In this document: in pieces, positions 11,427 through 20,339 of the stretch
Layout of the letters: each line of letters opens with the position of its first letter
How positions within the stretch are numbered: the first letter of the stretch is position 1
Source of the DNA: Irineochytrium annulatum
Taxonomy: Eukaryota > Chytridiomycota > Chytridiomycetes > Chytridiales > Chytridiaceae
Direction: 5' to 3'
DNA length: 20,339 nucleotides
Assembly: GCA_027600665.1 (NCBI GenBank)
Contig: JADGJL010000477.1
Location: forward strand, 1 to 20,339
The notes under the pieces: generated by a model
Database searches by the model: none
The model's input: the letters and a program-made list of their open reading frames with translations, nothing else
Told to the model about the DNA's origin: nothing
Made by a program: the position numbers and the translations under genes

Positions 11427-12089
11427 ATGGTGAGCAAACGAATGACCCTGCCAAAGCCTAAAGCATGTTTGTGACCAGCCGAAGAACAAGGGAAAGGGTG
11501 GGAAGAATCGAAAGAGAGGGAAGAACGAGAACGAGTCCGAGAAGCGTGAGCTTGTGTTCAAAGGTATGCCTGTATTTGTTTCCTTGTGTGGATCAGTTTC
11601 GCTGAAGCTTTTCCTGTCAGAGGACGGCCAAGAGTATGCGAGTGTAACGTAAGATATCTGCGTGGTTGTACAGAGTCTAAACTTGTTTGCCGGCAGCAAG
11701 ATGTTAGGGAACGGGTGGATTGAGGTGAATTGCTGCGATGGGGAAAAGCGGCTCGCGCACATTCGGGGTGCTTTCAGGAAGAAAGTCTGGTCCGTTGCCG
11801 GATAAACTGTTCTACAATGCTAACTAAGCTTGTTGAAGGATTACTGTTGGCGATTTGGTGCTTCTTGGTCTCCGGGATTACCAGGATTCGAAGGCGGACG
11901 TCATCCTGAAGTATACCCCAGATGAGGCGCGCATGTTGAAGTCGTACGGGGAGATTGCGGAAAACATTAGGATCAACGAGACGGAGATGATGGGAGAATC
12001 GGACGAAGGTAATAGCGGACGCGCTGCTTTACACAATCTAACACGGTATATCAGAGGACCACGTGGAATTCGACATCGACGAGATTTAG
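11427..12089 (+). CDS. TIF11: translation initiation factor eIF1A
   Basis: Binds the A-site region of the 40S subunit and promotes scanning and start-codon recognition with eIF1. Exons: 11427-11429 (ATG only), 11479-11563, 11621-11648, 11697-11789, 11839-12008, 12055-12089; 137 aa. The spliced N-terminus, M then [20 protein letters not shown], is the highly conserved basic tail. The OB fold follows: [64 protein letters not shown]. The acidic C-terminal tail ends [11 protein letters not shown]. Exon 3 is only 28 bases. The intron after the ATG uses GTGAGC, and the fourth intron has a perfect GCTAAC branch site. The protein is slightly shorter than yeast or human eIF1A, mainly in the acidic tail. 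Convergent with the P2 gene. An AATAAA lies at 12273-12278. Confidence 0.95.
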
Positions 12090-12338
12090 TGGGTGTTCGT
12101 CAAATGGAATTGTCGCTGGGCGGGGACAAATACATATTATTTGGGGCACGTCGCGTCGCAAGTTATGCAAATTACGTGCCAGGTGGAATTCCCAACACAC
12201 TTGCTCACTATCTTTTATTGTTTTATATCGATGTGTCTTTTGTGAATCTCACATAGCAACTTTTTTTTGAACAATAAAAATTGCATAACGGAACTTTCAT
12301 CAGGAGATGATAATTGTGTATTCTACTGCGAAAACAGC

Positions 12339-12758
12339 TTAGTCGAAAAGACCGAAGCCCATGTCATCATCGCTCTCCTCCTCCTTCTCCTCCTTCTTCT
12401 CCTCCTTCTTCTCCTCCTTCTTGCCAGCAGCACCACCACCAGCCGCAGCGGCCGCCGGGGCAGCGGCGCCGCCGCCACCCCCACCGGCCGGGAGAGAGGA
12501 CATCTTCTTCGAGCCCTCGGCGATCACCTGCATGGCAACATCAGTCAGGTGTAGAAATCAATAACATCCTTAAAGAAAGAATTGGCAAGAAAAACCTACC
12601 TCGTTGATGTCCTTGCCATCGAGCTCAGAGAGGAGCTTGTCGACGCGGTCATCCTCGATCTCGACACCGACGGAGCCGAGAATCTTCTTGATGTCGTCGG
12701 CCGAAGGCGAGGCGTTCCCGCCGAGGGTCGCGAGCATGTAGGCGGCAATGTACTTCAT
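12339..12758 (-). CDS. RPP2: 60S acidic ribosomal protein P2
   Basis: Component of the ribosomal stalk that, as P1/P2 dimers on P0, recruits translational GTPases. Coding exons 12758-12600 and 12527-12339 encode 115 aa; the 72-base intron restores [12 protein letters not shown]. The N-terminal dimerisation domain begins [14 protein letters not shown] and continues [17 protein letters not shown] glycine/alanine hinge and a lysine/glutamate-rich stretch follow, ending with the conserved [12 protein letters not shown] that contacts GTPases and is the ricin-type depurination docking tail. The start MKYIAAY is the usual P2 start. A further intron (12767-12835, GTAAGA to CGCAG with a GCTAAT branch site) lies in the 5' UTR, eight bases upstream of the ATG. 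Long frames on the opposite strand are antisense shadows of the acidic tail. Confidence 0.96.
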
Positions 12759-13236
12759 CTTTCCTTCTGCGAGAAACAACTCGATTAGCAACTCGTGCCA
12801 GCTGGCAGCTCTGCAACCCCCCGCCCCATTCTTACCCGATTTTTCAAGCGCAAGCTCCGAAAGCAAAGGGTGAAGTCGTAAAAGAAGAAAGATCAAAAAG
12901 CCTGGTGACAATTCACGAAGTTGGAGGAGGCGCAGCCCACTTGGTCAAACACGCGAACCAGTCATTCAGGCAGTGGGCGATGGCTTTTCATATAGGGATT
13001 TATCCTGGCGATTGCGGCAGCGTGTTGCTCGCCAGCAGCGAGATGGTTGCATTCCACATTAGGTATATTTGCGGTATAAAAATAAATTTGTAGCACGAGT
13101 GGTATACTCAAAGGGGGCTTGAGGGACTGCCGGAACTTCAGCTTGTATACTAGCTGCGCAAAAAAACGAGAGGGGTAAGATGGACTTGCGAGTGAATGAT
13201 GGTGTACAATTTTGACATCGTCCAACTACCAGTCAA
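12759..13236. promoter_or_regulatory. P2 5' UTR intron and divergent upstream region
   Basis: The interval between the P2 start (minus) and the small plus-strand gene at 13237. Bases 12767-12835 form a well-marked 5' UTR intron of P2 (donor GTAAGA, acceptor CTCGCAG). The rest must hold the promoter of the strongly expressed ribosomal gene and that of its neighbour. I see no protein-coding gene in it. Confidence 0.5.
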
Positions 13237-13459
13237 ATGTTGCGAGCAACCATCGTCGTACCAGCCCTTAAGGCTGTGGAAATCACTGTCCCATGCGCAG
13301 GCCCTCTTTCAAAGCAAATCATGGAACTCCGAGCGCGCGTGAACGAAGCCATCACGTTATCAATTGAGGATGCGACCATCAGCTCCGACGAGGATTCAGG
13401 TAACTCCATCGTTCATTGCCGAACTACAGCGACATGCAGAGTCCGTCAGCAGCGATTGA
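13237..13459 (+). CDS. small protein with acidic tail, possible KEOPS subunit GON7
   Basis: Exons 13237-13399 and 13440-13459 give 60 aa; the 40-base intron has GTAACT and CATGCAG ends. The protein has a beta-like start (VEITVPCAGPLS), a helix (KQIMELRARVNEAITLSIED) and an acidic, serine-rich end (SSDEDSESVSSD). This order (a V.V.C..P motif, one amphipathic helix with L..VN...T..I, then a DED tail) recalls GON7/Pcc1-associated subunits of the KEOPS tRNA-threonylcarbamoyladenosine complex, which are tiny and poorly conserved. The resemblance is from memory and weak, so no symbol is given. Without splicing the frame runs on to 13650, but the spliced form has the more natural end. It is divergent from P2 and convergent with INTS2, whose stop lies 114 bases away. 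Confidence 0.55.
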
Positions 13460-13572
13460 AAGTGCTCGCTTCTAACAACGGGACTTATTTGCCAGCAGTG
13501 GGTCCGTTGCAATTGTGGCGATTTGTTTATCAAAGTCTTCGACGTGCTGAGCCAATTCATCGTTTTGGGTCA

Positions 13573-16500
13573 TCAATTCTGGGATGTATTAGAACGAGCA
13601 TACAGTTTATTGATTATACCTCTTGCATACTGCTGTATCATCCCGCATAATTCCGGGAACCCTTTCACAATACACATGTAGGATTCCAGCAGCTGTGAAG
13701 CGCAAGACGGGTTATGCGAGGCAGCCTGTTTTCCGACCGATCGAATTCGCGGGACAATCGAATCCTTTGCTAAAGGGAAGCTGCAAAATAGTTCAGTTAC
13801 TCGAAACACAATTTTATGAAGCTTACCTGTTGTGCAATGGATACTTCTGGAACAATAAAGCGGCAAGCCGGATGCCAAAGAGCTGCCGTTCCAGCTGGGG
13901 TTGCATTGAAAGCTCGTGTACAAACTCAAAACAAACATCTTCAATACATTTGTTGGAAGTCAAGGTGCTGATATGTCTTACGCATTGACGGAACTTTGTC
14001 GACCATGAATGGAAGCACCTTCCCCGAGTACCCCTGAAAGTGAAGCATCTTGATGAGCTTGGTCGACTCGATAAACCGCTGATGCAGGTAGGCGAACGCC
14101 GCAGCCTCGATTTCCTCGTCTACGAAGGTAAGTACCAAAAAACCCTAAACCAGTGAGCTACCGTGCGTGCTCGAAGATATTTCAATCAGTAATTGGAACA
14201 CAGCAGCTTCTTGTAAATCGAGCAATGAATGTACATGCGCTTCTTTCAACCGTGTCTGCGATGTTAGCACAGAGCCGCAAAAGCAAGCCAACCTCCGTCA
14301 AATTTGCATTCGCTTGTATTTCCCGCTGATGATAATTGCGAGATGACATCATATAGCAATCCAATATCTGGGTTGTTGATATTTCGCGCGCCAACGGCAA
14401 TAACGAACCTGCAAGTACAACTTGAACAACGTGGGAGAGCGAAATACTGCCTCGTTGCACCGAAAGAGAAGCAGAGGGTTTTCAATCAATTCGTGGTTTT
14501 TATAAAAAGGCCTTTCTTCGGTTAGCCGTAGCCTCAAGTAAGCACTTACTTTAGCTCCTTATCAGCATCTTTTCTCCAGGCGTTAACAACTCGAAGCCAA
14601 AGCTCTCGCGGGGCGACGACATTGAGGGCATGAAATGTTTGCGAGAACAACAAGAGTATCTCCTCATCTATGCTGAAAGGTCGGTTAATTGTGCTTTGTT
14701 ATTTTCTTTGCAATACTTCGCATGCAATAACTGCGGCAATAACCTGGTCGTTATTACATCGAAATAATTGAAAATCTGCATAGGCTCACGAGAGCATAAG
14801 AACGAAAGACCTAAAAGTTACAAGCGATCAATAGTAGAAGCAAGCAAGAATACCTACTCTCTATTGCTTGCGTAGGGTTTGAAAGCGCCTCCGATAAAGA
14901 CTTACCAATCTTAAGTGGTGAGTATTTCCACCCAATAGCGGGCTCATGTGCCACAGCCCCAACGGAGTTCCTACAAAATTAGATTATTGGAGGGCACTTT
15001 TGAAAATACCCATCGCTGTCGTTTTCCCTTTGAAGAAAGCCGACCAGGTTAAAGCATTGCGGAAACTGTGAGCTTGCAAGAGCTACAAGCGTTGGATAAA
15101 GTGGTCGATATTTTTCGCGGTGTTCTTTCTCCTCAATGTAAATCAAAATTCGATTCATCGGAATAAGATCCATTATGTCGGGACCGTAAGCTTCTCAATT
15201 CAGTCGCTCGTACCGGGTGTTGAACAAACCTTTGACATCTTTCCGCTTTGTAGATTTTGCTTGATCGTTGAAGTTCAAAACGTAGTAAAACATTAGAATC
15301 TGCGGCGCCGAAATTTGGAGCTTGTTCGAAAATATTTGTCGGATGTCACCAACGTCTTGCGAGAGAATCACCGTCGAGTTCATAATACTAAACCTGTTAC
15401 AAACAGCGCTTCACAAAACTTTGTCAACCTTTCCACGTATAACTTGATCAGAATGTGCAGGTTCGGGTGCAGCGGTGTCGACGCATTTGACATAGTTACA
15501 AAGATCCATTTGCTGATGTCCAAGGAGTACTTTTGGAAGATTTGAGAGCGCAACAGCTGGAAAACTACCGCAGTTGATAGGGAACCGGAATTTGAAGTCT
15601 GCAGCTGGTTAGGAAATAAATCGGCTGCTCTCCGCCAACTTGATGTTCATTTGAGGAAGCCTTGATCGCAAGCGCGCCTTTGGCTATCGACTCTTCATTA
15701 AAAATCTCGTTGAAGATGCTCCGTACGTATGGAAACGTCTCGCGAGCTTTGACAAAAGTTAGCCGATTCTACGGACAAGGATGAGCGGCTACCTAAGGAT
15801 ATTTGCATATTCAGCACGCCTTTAAGTATCTTGTCCACTTCAACTATTTCATTCAGATGGAACAAGACACCCAGCATCAATGTCGTATCCGTTTTGTCGC
15901 TTTGGACAATAAGGAACAAAACCTCCTTAAATCTTTTCTAGAGATGCGGTTTGAGCATAGGTCGGTGAATGGCAACGCGAACCTCATGTGGACGAAACTG
16001 ATCGCCAGCTACGGTCAATAGGCAAAGCATTAAAATCGTTAGCCTGAATACGTTAGAGGTTGGAAACGTGATTTCACCACCGTGATGAGTGCGAAGTTAC
16101 CGCAATGTCCAAGCATAGCTGAAGATCATCATCTTTCAACTGGAACTTGAAAGAACCGACTAGTCCACATAATACTCGCACTGCGAGACATAATTCGGAT
16201 TCCAACTGAAATTTCGTAACTTTATTTACAGGCACGAAGCTTCCAAAAAAAAAAATACCATAGGTTTTCTCAAGGAAAAAATAACGCGGCTTGCCAACTT
16301 CTCCAATACGGTTGCGGTCAACGGAGCAGCTTCAACAAAATATCCAGGCTTCGAGAACATCGCGCTGATGAATATCATCTGTCGGCATTAATGTTATTCT
16401 TAGATCTTCCTCCGCCACGTAGGAAACCTCATCGCCGCAAAAATCCATCGTTATTCTTAATGCAACCTCTGGCAAGATCTGGCGGGATACCAGCAGGTCG

Positions 16501-16637
16501 CGAATGTCAAAGGAAGAGCCAGCAGACGACCCACACAGCTGGATCAGCTGTCCGGTAATGGAGGGTCTGCTGCGGGCAACCCCGGGTTGGTACGCGTCCA
16601 CGAGGGCGCGGGCAGCGGACAGTGCATTTTCGGCCAT
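13573..16637 (-). CDS. INTS2: Integrator complex subunit 2 homologue, N-terminally short
   Basis: Integrator is a nuclear complex bound to RNA polymerase II that cleaves nascent snRNAs and attenuates transcripts; INTS2 is a scaffold in its core. Exons: 16637-16359, 16300-16259, 16205-16081, 16043-15983, 15937-15793, 15746-15640, 15604-15429, 15387-15230, 15193-15010, 14970-14906, 14810-14744, 14672-14550, 14511-14409, 14367-14293, 14255-14162, 14119-13982, 13938-13827, 13780-13573. Together they give 753 aa in frame with GT-AG introns of 35-95 bases. Colinear matches to animal INTS2 include TSHSSRLTILMLCLL, FQLLRSQIFQK (268 onward), STPLHPNL (295 onward), LMFYYVLNF, FHALNVVAPRELWLRVVNAW, NPLLLFRCNE (522-531), EAAVFQLLIEI, KMLHFQGY (625-632) and VPSMHVCFEFVHEL. 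The match begins around residue 270 of the animal protein. Exons 1-2 are the least certain. Confidence 0.85.
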
Positions 16638-16649
16638 AAAAACAGTTTG

Positions 16650-16655
16650 TTTATT
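16650..16655 (-). terminator. candidate EB1 polyadenylation signal AATAAA
   Basis: AATAAA on the minus strand, about 70 bases after the EB1 stop codon and only 13 bases before the INTS2 ATG. Position suits EB1 3' end formation. It implies that the cleavage site falls at or inside the start of INTS2. Confidence 0.5.
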
Positions 16656-16725
16656 TCAAAATACATATGACATGTACATAACATAACATCCATTAAGTGC
16701 TAGTCGCCAAAGCTTTCGCACAAAC

Positions 16726-17798
16726 TTAATACATCTCCTCCTCTTCTCCGCCCTCCTCGGTCGCGGGAATTTCAAACCCGTCCTCCGTTTTATACATGAT
16801 GGTCTGCCAAACTGGTATGAGATCAGTCTGCGAATGCTCTCGAGTACCTGAATGTTCTTAAAAACATCGTCCACGATCGGCGAGTTGGTCTGGCCAGACT
16901 CAATATGTGTTTGAACAAGGATTTCAATGTCCCGAAGCTTCCCAAAATAGAATTCCCTCTCTTTCTCAACTTGCTCCACCGTAAGCTTCAAATCCATCGT
17001 CTGCTGAGTCATTTCATTCATCATCCGCTGGTAATCTGCCTCAAGATCCGCCTTCTCCTTCTCCCAAGCAAGGGAGCCATTTGACAACGACCCAACCGAT
17101 CCGTGTCCGGCAGCCGGGGCCGCGCGGTTCGTCGGCAACGTTCCGGAGTTCGCGCGGGAAGTTGCAGCCGCACCCCGAGGAACCGTGTTGACGGAAGGAT
17201 TCGACGACGCCTTCTTTACAGCCCCGGCACTCGCCTTCGCCGGCATTCGAGAAGGGACAGCCGCCACGCCTTCGCCCTTCCGCCGAGAAACGGCATCATA
17301 GACTCCTCCAGGATAGTATTGATCCCAGTACCTTGAATTACACTTGTTAAAAAAACGATGGCAAATGATCACTTGAATACGTCTCACTTTTTCGTCCACT
17401 GCAAAAACTCCAGGTTGTCCTGCATCTTGCACTTTGCAAGGCGCTCCACGGGGATCGCATTTTCGATCTTATGCTTGTCGAAGATGTTTTGTAGCACTTT
17501 GTAGTTCTGAATGTATTCGTACTCATGCTTGGCATTAAACTTGACCTTCGAAATTGGGACCTGTGACCGAACAGCAGATCGGTTACGAAGGAAGAAGCAA
17601 GCGTCGTGGCGGCCAGGGGATCGTACTCACGTCCCTGTAGATTGAATCCATAATCTGACAGTACACCGCCCCGGACCCGCATTGCTCCACCTTAGAATAC
17701 GAAAGCTGGAGCAGGTCGTTCAACCACGCAATCAGTTCCGTGCGGCTCTATGGACGTGTGAGGAAGCCGTGGGAGCAAGGACCGCCAACCTCTCCCAT
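16726..17798 (-). CDS. BIM1: EB1/Bim1/Mal3 microtubule plus-end tracking protein
   Basis: Binds growing microtubule ends and recruits other plus-end proteins. Exons: 17798-17790, 17747-17631, 17560-17388, 17331-16848, 16803-16726; 286 aa. The N-terminal calponin-homology domain reads MGE, then SRTELIAWLNDLLQLSYSKV, with CGSGAVYCQIMDSIY, VKFNAKHEYEYIQNYKVLQ and NLEFLQWTKKYWDQYYPGG. A serine/alanine-rich linker with basic residues follows. Then comes a coiled coil (WEKEKADLEADYQRMM onward) running into the EB-homology motif FYFGKLRDIE at 227-236. The tail is acidic and ends EEEEMY, a terminal aromatic like the EEY/F motif that CAP-Gly domains bind. The first coding exon is only nine bases. INTS2 follows 88 bases downstream on the same strand. 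Close paralogues are not distinguishable, so the symbol is by family. Confidence 0.95.
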
Positions 17799-18155
17799 CG
17801 CTTAGTTTCTCGTTTGACGAATGTCCGACAAAGCACGATGTCCGATCACAAGCAATCCACCTCCGCAGCACACAGACCTTGAGCGGTCGCATAAGCCCGT
17901 CGACCAACACCTCGCCGACGCCCGTCGTGTCATAACGAGAGTTCTTCCTGCCAGAAAGCCTCATCCGATCAAGCTCAAAATAAATATATGGAGCAACTAA
18001 AATGAGGGCGACCTCCCCATGCAAATTACCCACGGCACCTGGAGACTTTAACAAGTGCGCACTTTCTTTCCCGAACCCCGTGGTCGCCCTCTACCACTCT
18101 TCTCGGAAATCACAAGTCCCCATTTCGAAGAAGCATTCCCCTGTGAGTAATCTTC
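17799..18155. other. EB1 upstream region
   Basis: About 350 bases upstream of EB1. An open frame on the minus strand (17692-18054) overlaps the EB1 start in a different frame, is unlike any family I know and is not called. The EB1 promoter should lie here. The dispersed repeat begins at about 18156. Confidence 0.4.
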
Positions 18156-18500
18156 ATAACTTGGCCAATGTCGAAAAGGGCTAGCTAGTCCCTTAAATAT
18201 TAGCAATCAAGCAGGTCTTAAGAGGATCCCATGGATTTCACCAACTGTATAGGCGGGTCCTTTGCTCGCGTCAGACAATGCTCGCTGAGTCTCTCTACTT
18301 TCGCGATACTTAAGGATATCGACACTATTCCACCAATAACCCATTGGTGTTGCCCTTTCCCCAGGAATGAGCGTGATTTCTATTGGATGGGAACATTTGG
18401 AACTTTAGTGCCACATCACCTTTTAGTGGTTATGGCGTATCGAACCTATATGTATGCTAACATGTATGTGATACTGCGTTCCGCCTGAATCCTTAACATT
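18156..18500 (+). repeat. dispersed repeat, most complete copy (copy 3)
   Basis: The first 48 bases match 1542-1589 with three mismatches. Bases 18234-18440 match 2340-2535. Bases 18438-18488 match the minus strand of 1266-1318. This copy therefore joins segments that are scattered at the left end of the window and may be close to the intact form. No protein is encoded over its length. It may be a nonautonomous transposon or a solo terminal repeat; I saw no clear terminal inverted repeat or target duplication. Confidence 0.7.
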
Positions 18501-19089
18501 AAATTTCCGCCAGCCATAGTTAGCATAGACTGCTTCAGTGAAATCTATTTATTCCCAACAACAAACTGTAGCGAGCTCATTGGTGGGAACGCATCGTCCG
18601 AACCACTATCTATGACGTTGTACGATTGCCCAATGTCAGTGTGAGATATTTCAAAGTACAATAAGCTGGCAGCCTTAGCATGTGATCATGGGCTTCTATC
18701 AACCGAGGGGTTGGACGTAATGAGACATTGGTACGTTTCAAGGTTGAAGAATTTGACAACCGCAACTTCAGATATCGGCACTTTGAATGTGTGCAGTTCA
18801 GCCTGAGAGTGCGATATCCAAAAGGCGTCAAAATTGCACTTCAACCTGAGACTTTATATCTGCGGCAATTTGTCGATGTCACGACGAGCGCTCAGATCGC
18901 TGCCGAGCAATGCCGTCTCCGCTGCCCACGGCACCTTCTGCACCTGCTCCGTAACCATATATATCATTGAGTCACGTCCCAGACTTATGATTTTTATGGT
19001 CGGGATTTTTTGCTCTGTCTTAATTCTCAAATCTCAGAAAAAATTGTAAGTTCTCAAAATTCAAGCCGCCGTCGCAGATACATCGCCAC
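18501..19089. other. no supported gene
   Basis: An open frame at 18728-18970 (plus, non-ATG start) has a mixed composition and no motif I recognise. Nothing else is evident here. Confidence 0.35.
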
Positions 19090-19482
19090 ATGTCTTTTAT
19101 TCTTGAAACATTTCAGCTTTCGCGCGAAGCTCCTCGCCGCTATCCTCACCCCCCCGAAGTCTGTGCTGCCAACCACGCCCGCCGACTGCCCCCAACGCCG
19201 CCGCCGCGCACCACCGTACCGGCCCGGCACCCGGCACAACGTATTCTCGTTCCTGAGCTTCTTCGCCAACAGCGTCTGACCTACGAGTCTCTGTTGCTGT
19301 TGGTTCGCCGCGTCATCACTTCTCGTCTTGTATCAAGTGGGCTGCGGTTTGACTTGTTTGAAAATGCCTCCAGCAGTCCGCCCACCATCACCCCCAGCCT
19401 GTCGGCACCGCCCAACCACACACGCTACAGCTGGCCACTGCCGGCGCTGGTTGACAACATTGTCATGATTACGACGTATTAG
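19090..19482 (+). CDS. uncharacterised open reading frame, 130 codons
   Basis: ATG to TAG open frame with a proline/arginine-rich first half (RRLPPTPPPRTTVPARHP) and a leucine-rich helical stretch (LTYESLLLLVRRVITSRLVS). No family is recognised, no splice support is evident, and two other frames are open over the same C-rich region, so it may be chance. It lies between two repeat copies. Reported only because it is the longest ATG frame in this part. Confidence 0.2.
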   Translation: MSFILETFQLSREAPRRYPHPPEVCAANHARRLPPTPPPRTTVPARHPAQRILVPELLRQQRLTYESLLLLVRRVITSRLVSSGLRFDLFENASSSPPTITPSLSAPPNHTRYSWPLPALVDNIVMITTY

Positions 19483-19814
19483 TCGTTGGGAGAATATTTA
19501 TGTCTTTGCGAGCTTGATGTTTGATGGTGATCAGAGTGGATGTGGATCAGTCATGGTGTAGGGATTAAAGATAGCGAAAAATATGTGCTATTTTCTACTG
19601 TGGTTCCCGTAAGTGCAGCGACTCGACGAATAATATATGGACAAAAGATAAACGGTAATACAGAGGATGGCAAATAATGCATGTACGTGACGAGAAAAGG
19701 CGCAAGTTGATATACTACAGGACTACAGTCTAGTCAGTGACGATTAATAATTCCCTGCAACCATCAAGAACTAATATGCAATGTAAGAAAGGAAAATTGA
19801 CTAGGACGATACGA
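19483..19814. other. AT-rich stretch, nothing recognised
   Basis: About 330 AT-rich bases without a sustained open frame, RNA gene or repeat that I can see. Confidence 0.5.
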
Positions 19815-20303
19815 TTACAGGACCATAACTAAGAACCAAAATGCTGAGGCACTGGCAATGAAGAAGTGGAAGGAATCAAAAATAAGCAAAAAAGTGTAAA
19901 GGCAGACAATTAATGTGTTGCTCGAGGAAGTAGACAAAGAGAATAAGATGAGGTAAAGTAAAATTGTCTTGATACAACCACTACTTCTCCAGCTCCAAAT
20001 GTTGTCGAGCTCCGGGTCATACTCTTCCTCGTCTTCGTCATCGACCTCGCCCACGTTGCGCTTTTTGGCCTTCCCCATCGGTGTCTTATCAGGTAAAAAT
20101 TGTCGTTTCGCTATTCGATCAAGTCCGTTATGGCGGGCTTGGTCATTGGCCGTGAGATTGCTCTTCGGATTCATAGCGAGGCAGGTGTATCGTTTGCTCA
20201 AGAATTGAACTTGACAACTGAAAATCAATTGTTGATTGTGCGGATTCCTCCGCCTGATTGGACGTTCTGAGGCAAACGAGATGATTGGTGCGGAGTTTGA
20301 CAT
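19815..20303 (-). CDS. uncharacterised frame running out of the repeat, 162 codons
   Basis: An uninterrupted frame starts inside the repeat copy at 20215-20339 (FASERPIRRRNPHNQQLIFS) and passes through a hydrophilic part (MNPKSNLTANDQARHNGLD). A basic-then-acidic segment follows (MGKAKKRNVG, then EVDDEDEEEYDPELD), and the frame ends in a T-rich, hydrophobic tail. The charged middle looks protein-like and could be the true start of a small gene at the internal ATG at 20078-20080. The hydrophobic end may be untranslated T-rich sequence. I do not recognise the protein. Confidence 0.3.
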   Translation of the reverse strand: MSNSAPIISFASERPIRRRNPHNQQLIFSCQVQFLSKRYTCLAMNPKSNLTANDQARHNGLDRIAKRQFLPDKTPMGKAKKRNVGEVDDEDEEEYDPELDNIWSWRSSGCIKTILLYLILFSLSTSSSNTLIVCLYTFLLIFDSFHFFIASASAFWFLVMVL

Positions 20304-20339
20304 GCGCCCAATATTCTGACTGATCCTATGCTATGCGTC
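20215..20339 (-). repeat. dispersed repeat, copy 4, cut by window end
   Basis: Read on the minus strand, it matches 2526-2612 over GTTTGCCT, AACGT.CAATCAGG.GGAGGAAT, CACAATCAAC and ATTGATTTTC. Its outer part (20300-20323) resembles 1323-1346 on the plus strand with two changes in 24 bases. The element continues beyond the window. Confidence 0.65.

Noticed and set aside
12267..12564. Plus-strand frames rich in leucine, serine or proline over 12267-12607
   Set aside because: They are antisense to the lysine/glutamate-rich and glycine/alanine-rich tail of the P2 gene, which is certain.
16244..16255. Run of A bases as a possible retroposed poly(A) tail
   Set aside because: It falls in INTS2 intron 2, just inside the splice donor on the coding strand, with no sign of a retrocopy beside it.
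17692..18054. 120-codon minus-strand frame overlapping the EB1 start
   Set aside because: It runs over the EB1 first intron and exon 2 in the wrong frame and shows no recognisable motif.

Overview
The window looks like nuclear DNA of a fungus, most likely an early-diverging (chytrid-like) lineage. Nearly every gene is broken by very short GT-AG introns, mostly 35 to 72 bases, often with CTAAC- or CTGAC-like branch sites. The proteins read closest to fungal families, for example the ankyrin-DHHC transferase of Akr1 type, RIO2 starting [11 protein letters not shown], and EB1 with a WDQYYPGG linker. However, two features are usually missing in yeasts: an Integrator subunit 2 gene and an NZF zinc finger at the end of NPL4. 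The lineage is an inference and I cannot name the species.

Layout. Bases 1 to about 3500 hold no gene I can support. They contain degenerate coding-like sequence and pieces of a dispersed repeat. Bases 3535 to 17798 are a dense block of housekeeping genes: Akr1-like palmitoyltransferase (+), RIO2 kinase (-), NPL4 (+), V-ATPase subunit e (-), eIF1A (+), ribosomal stalk protein P2 (-), a small GON7-like gene (+), INTS2 (-) and EB1 (-). Bases about 18150 to 20339 again hold copies of the repeat, plus two uncharacterised open frames. The gene block is therefore flanked on both sides by the same repeat family.

All gene models were rebuilt by hand from splice sites and family conservation, and every model keeps its reading frame to a stop: Akr1-like 620 aa (12 exons), RIO2 515 aa (6 exons), NPL4 587 aa (8), VMA9-like 84 aa (4), eIF1A 137 aa (6), P2 115 aa (2 coding exons plus a 5' UTR intron), GON7-like 60 aa (2), INTS2 753 aa (18) and EB1 286 aa (5).

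The genes do not form one pathway, but the packing is notable. RIO2/NPL4 and VMA9/eIF1A are divergent pairs with only 104 and 71 bases between start codons. INTS2 starts 88 bases after the EB1 stop, almost on top of the EB1 polyadenylation signal. Four genes carry an intron at or next to the start codon. The most interesting content is the INTS2 gene, which lacks roughly the first quarter of the animal protein.
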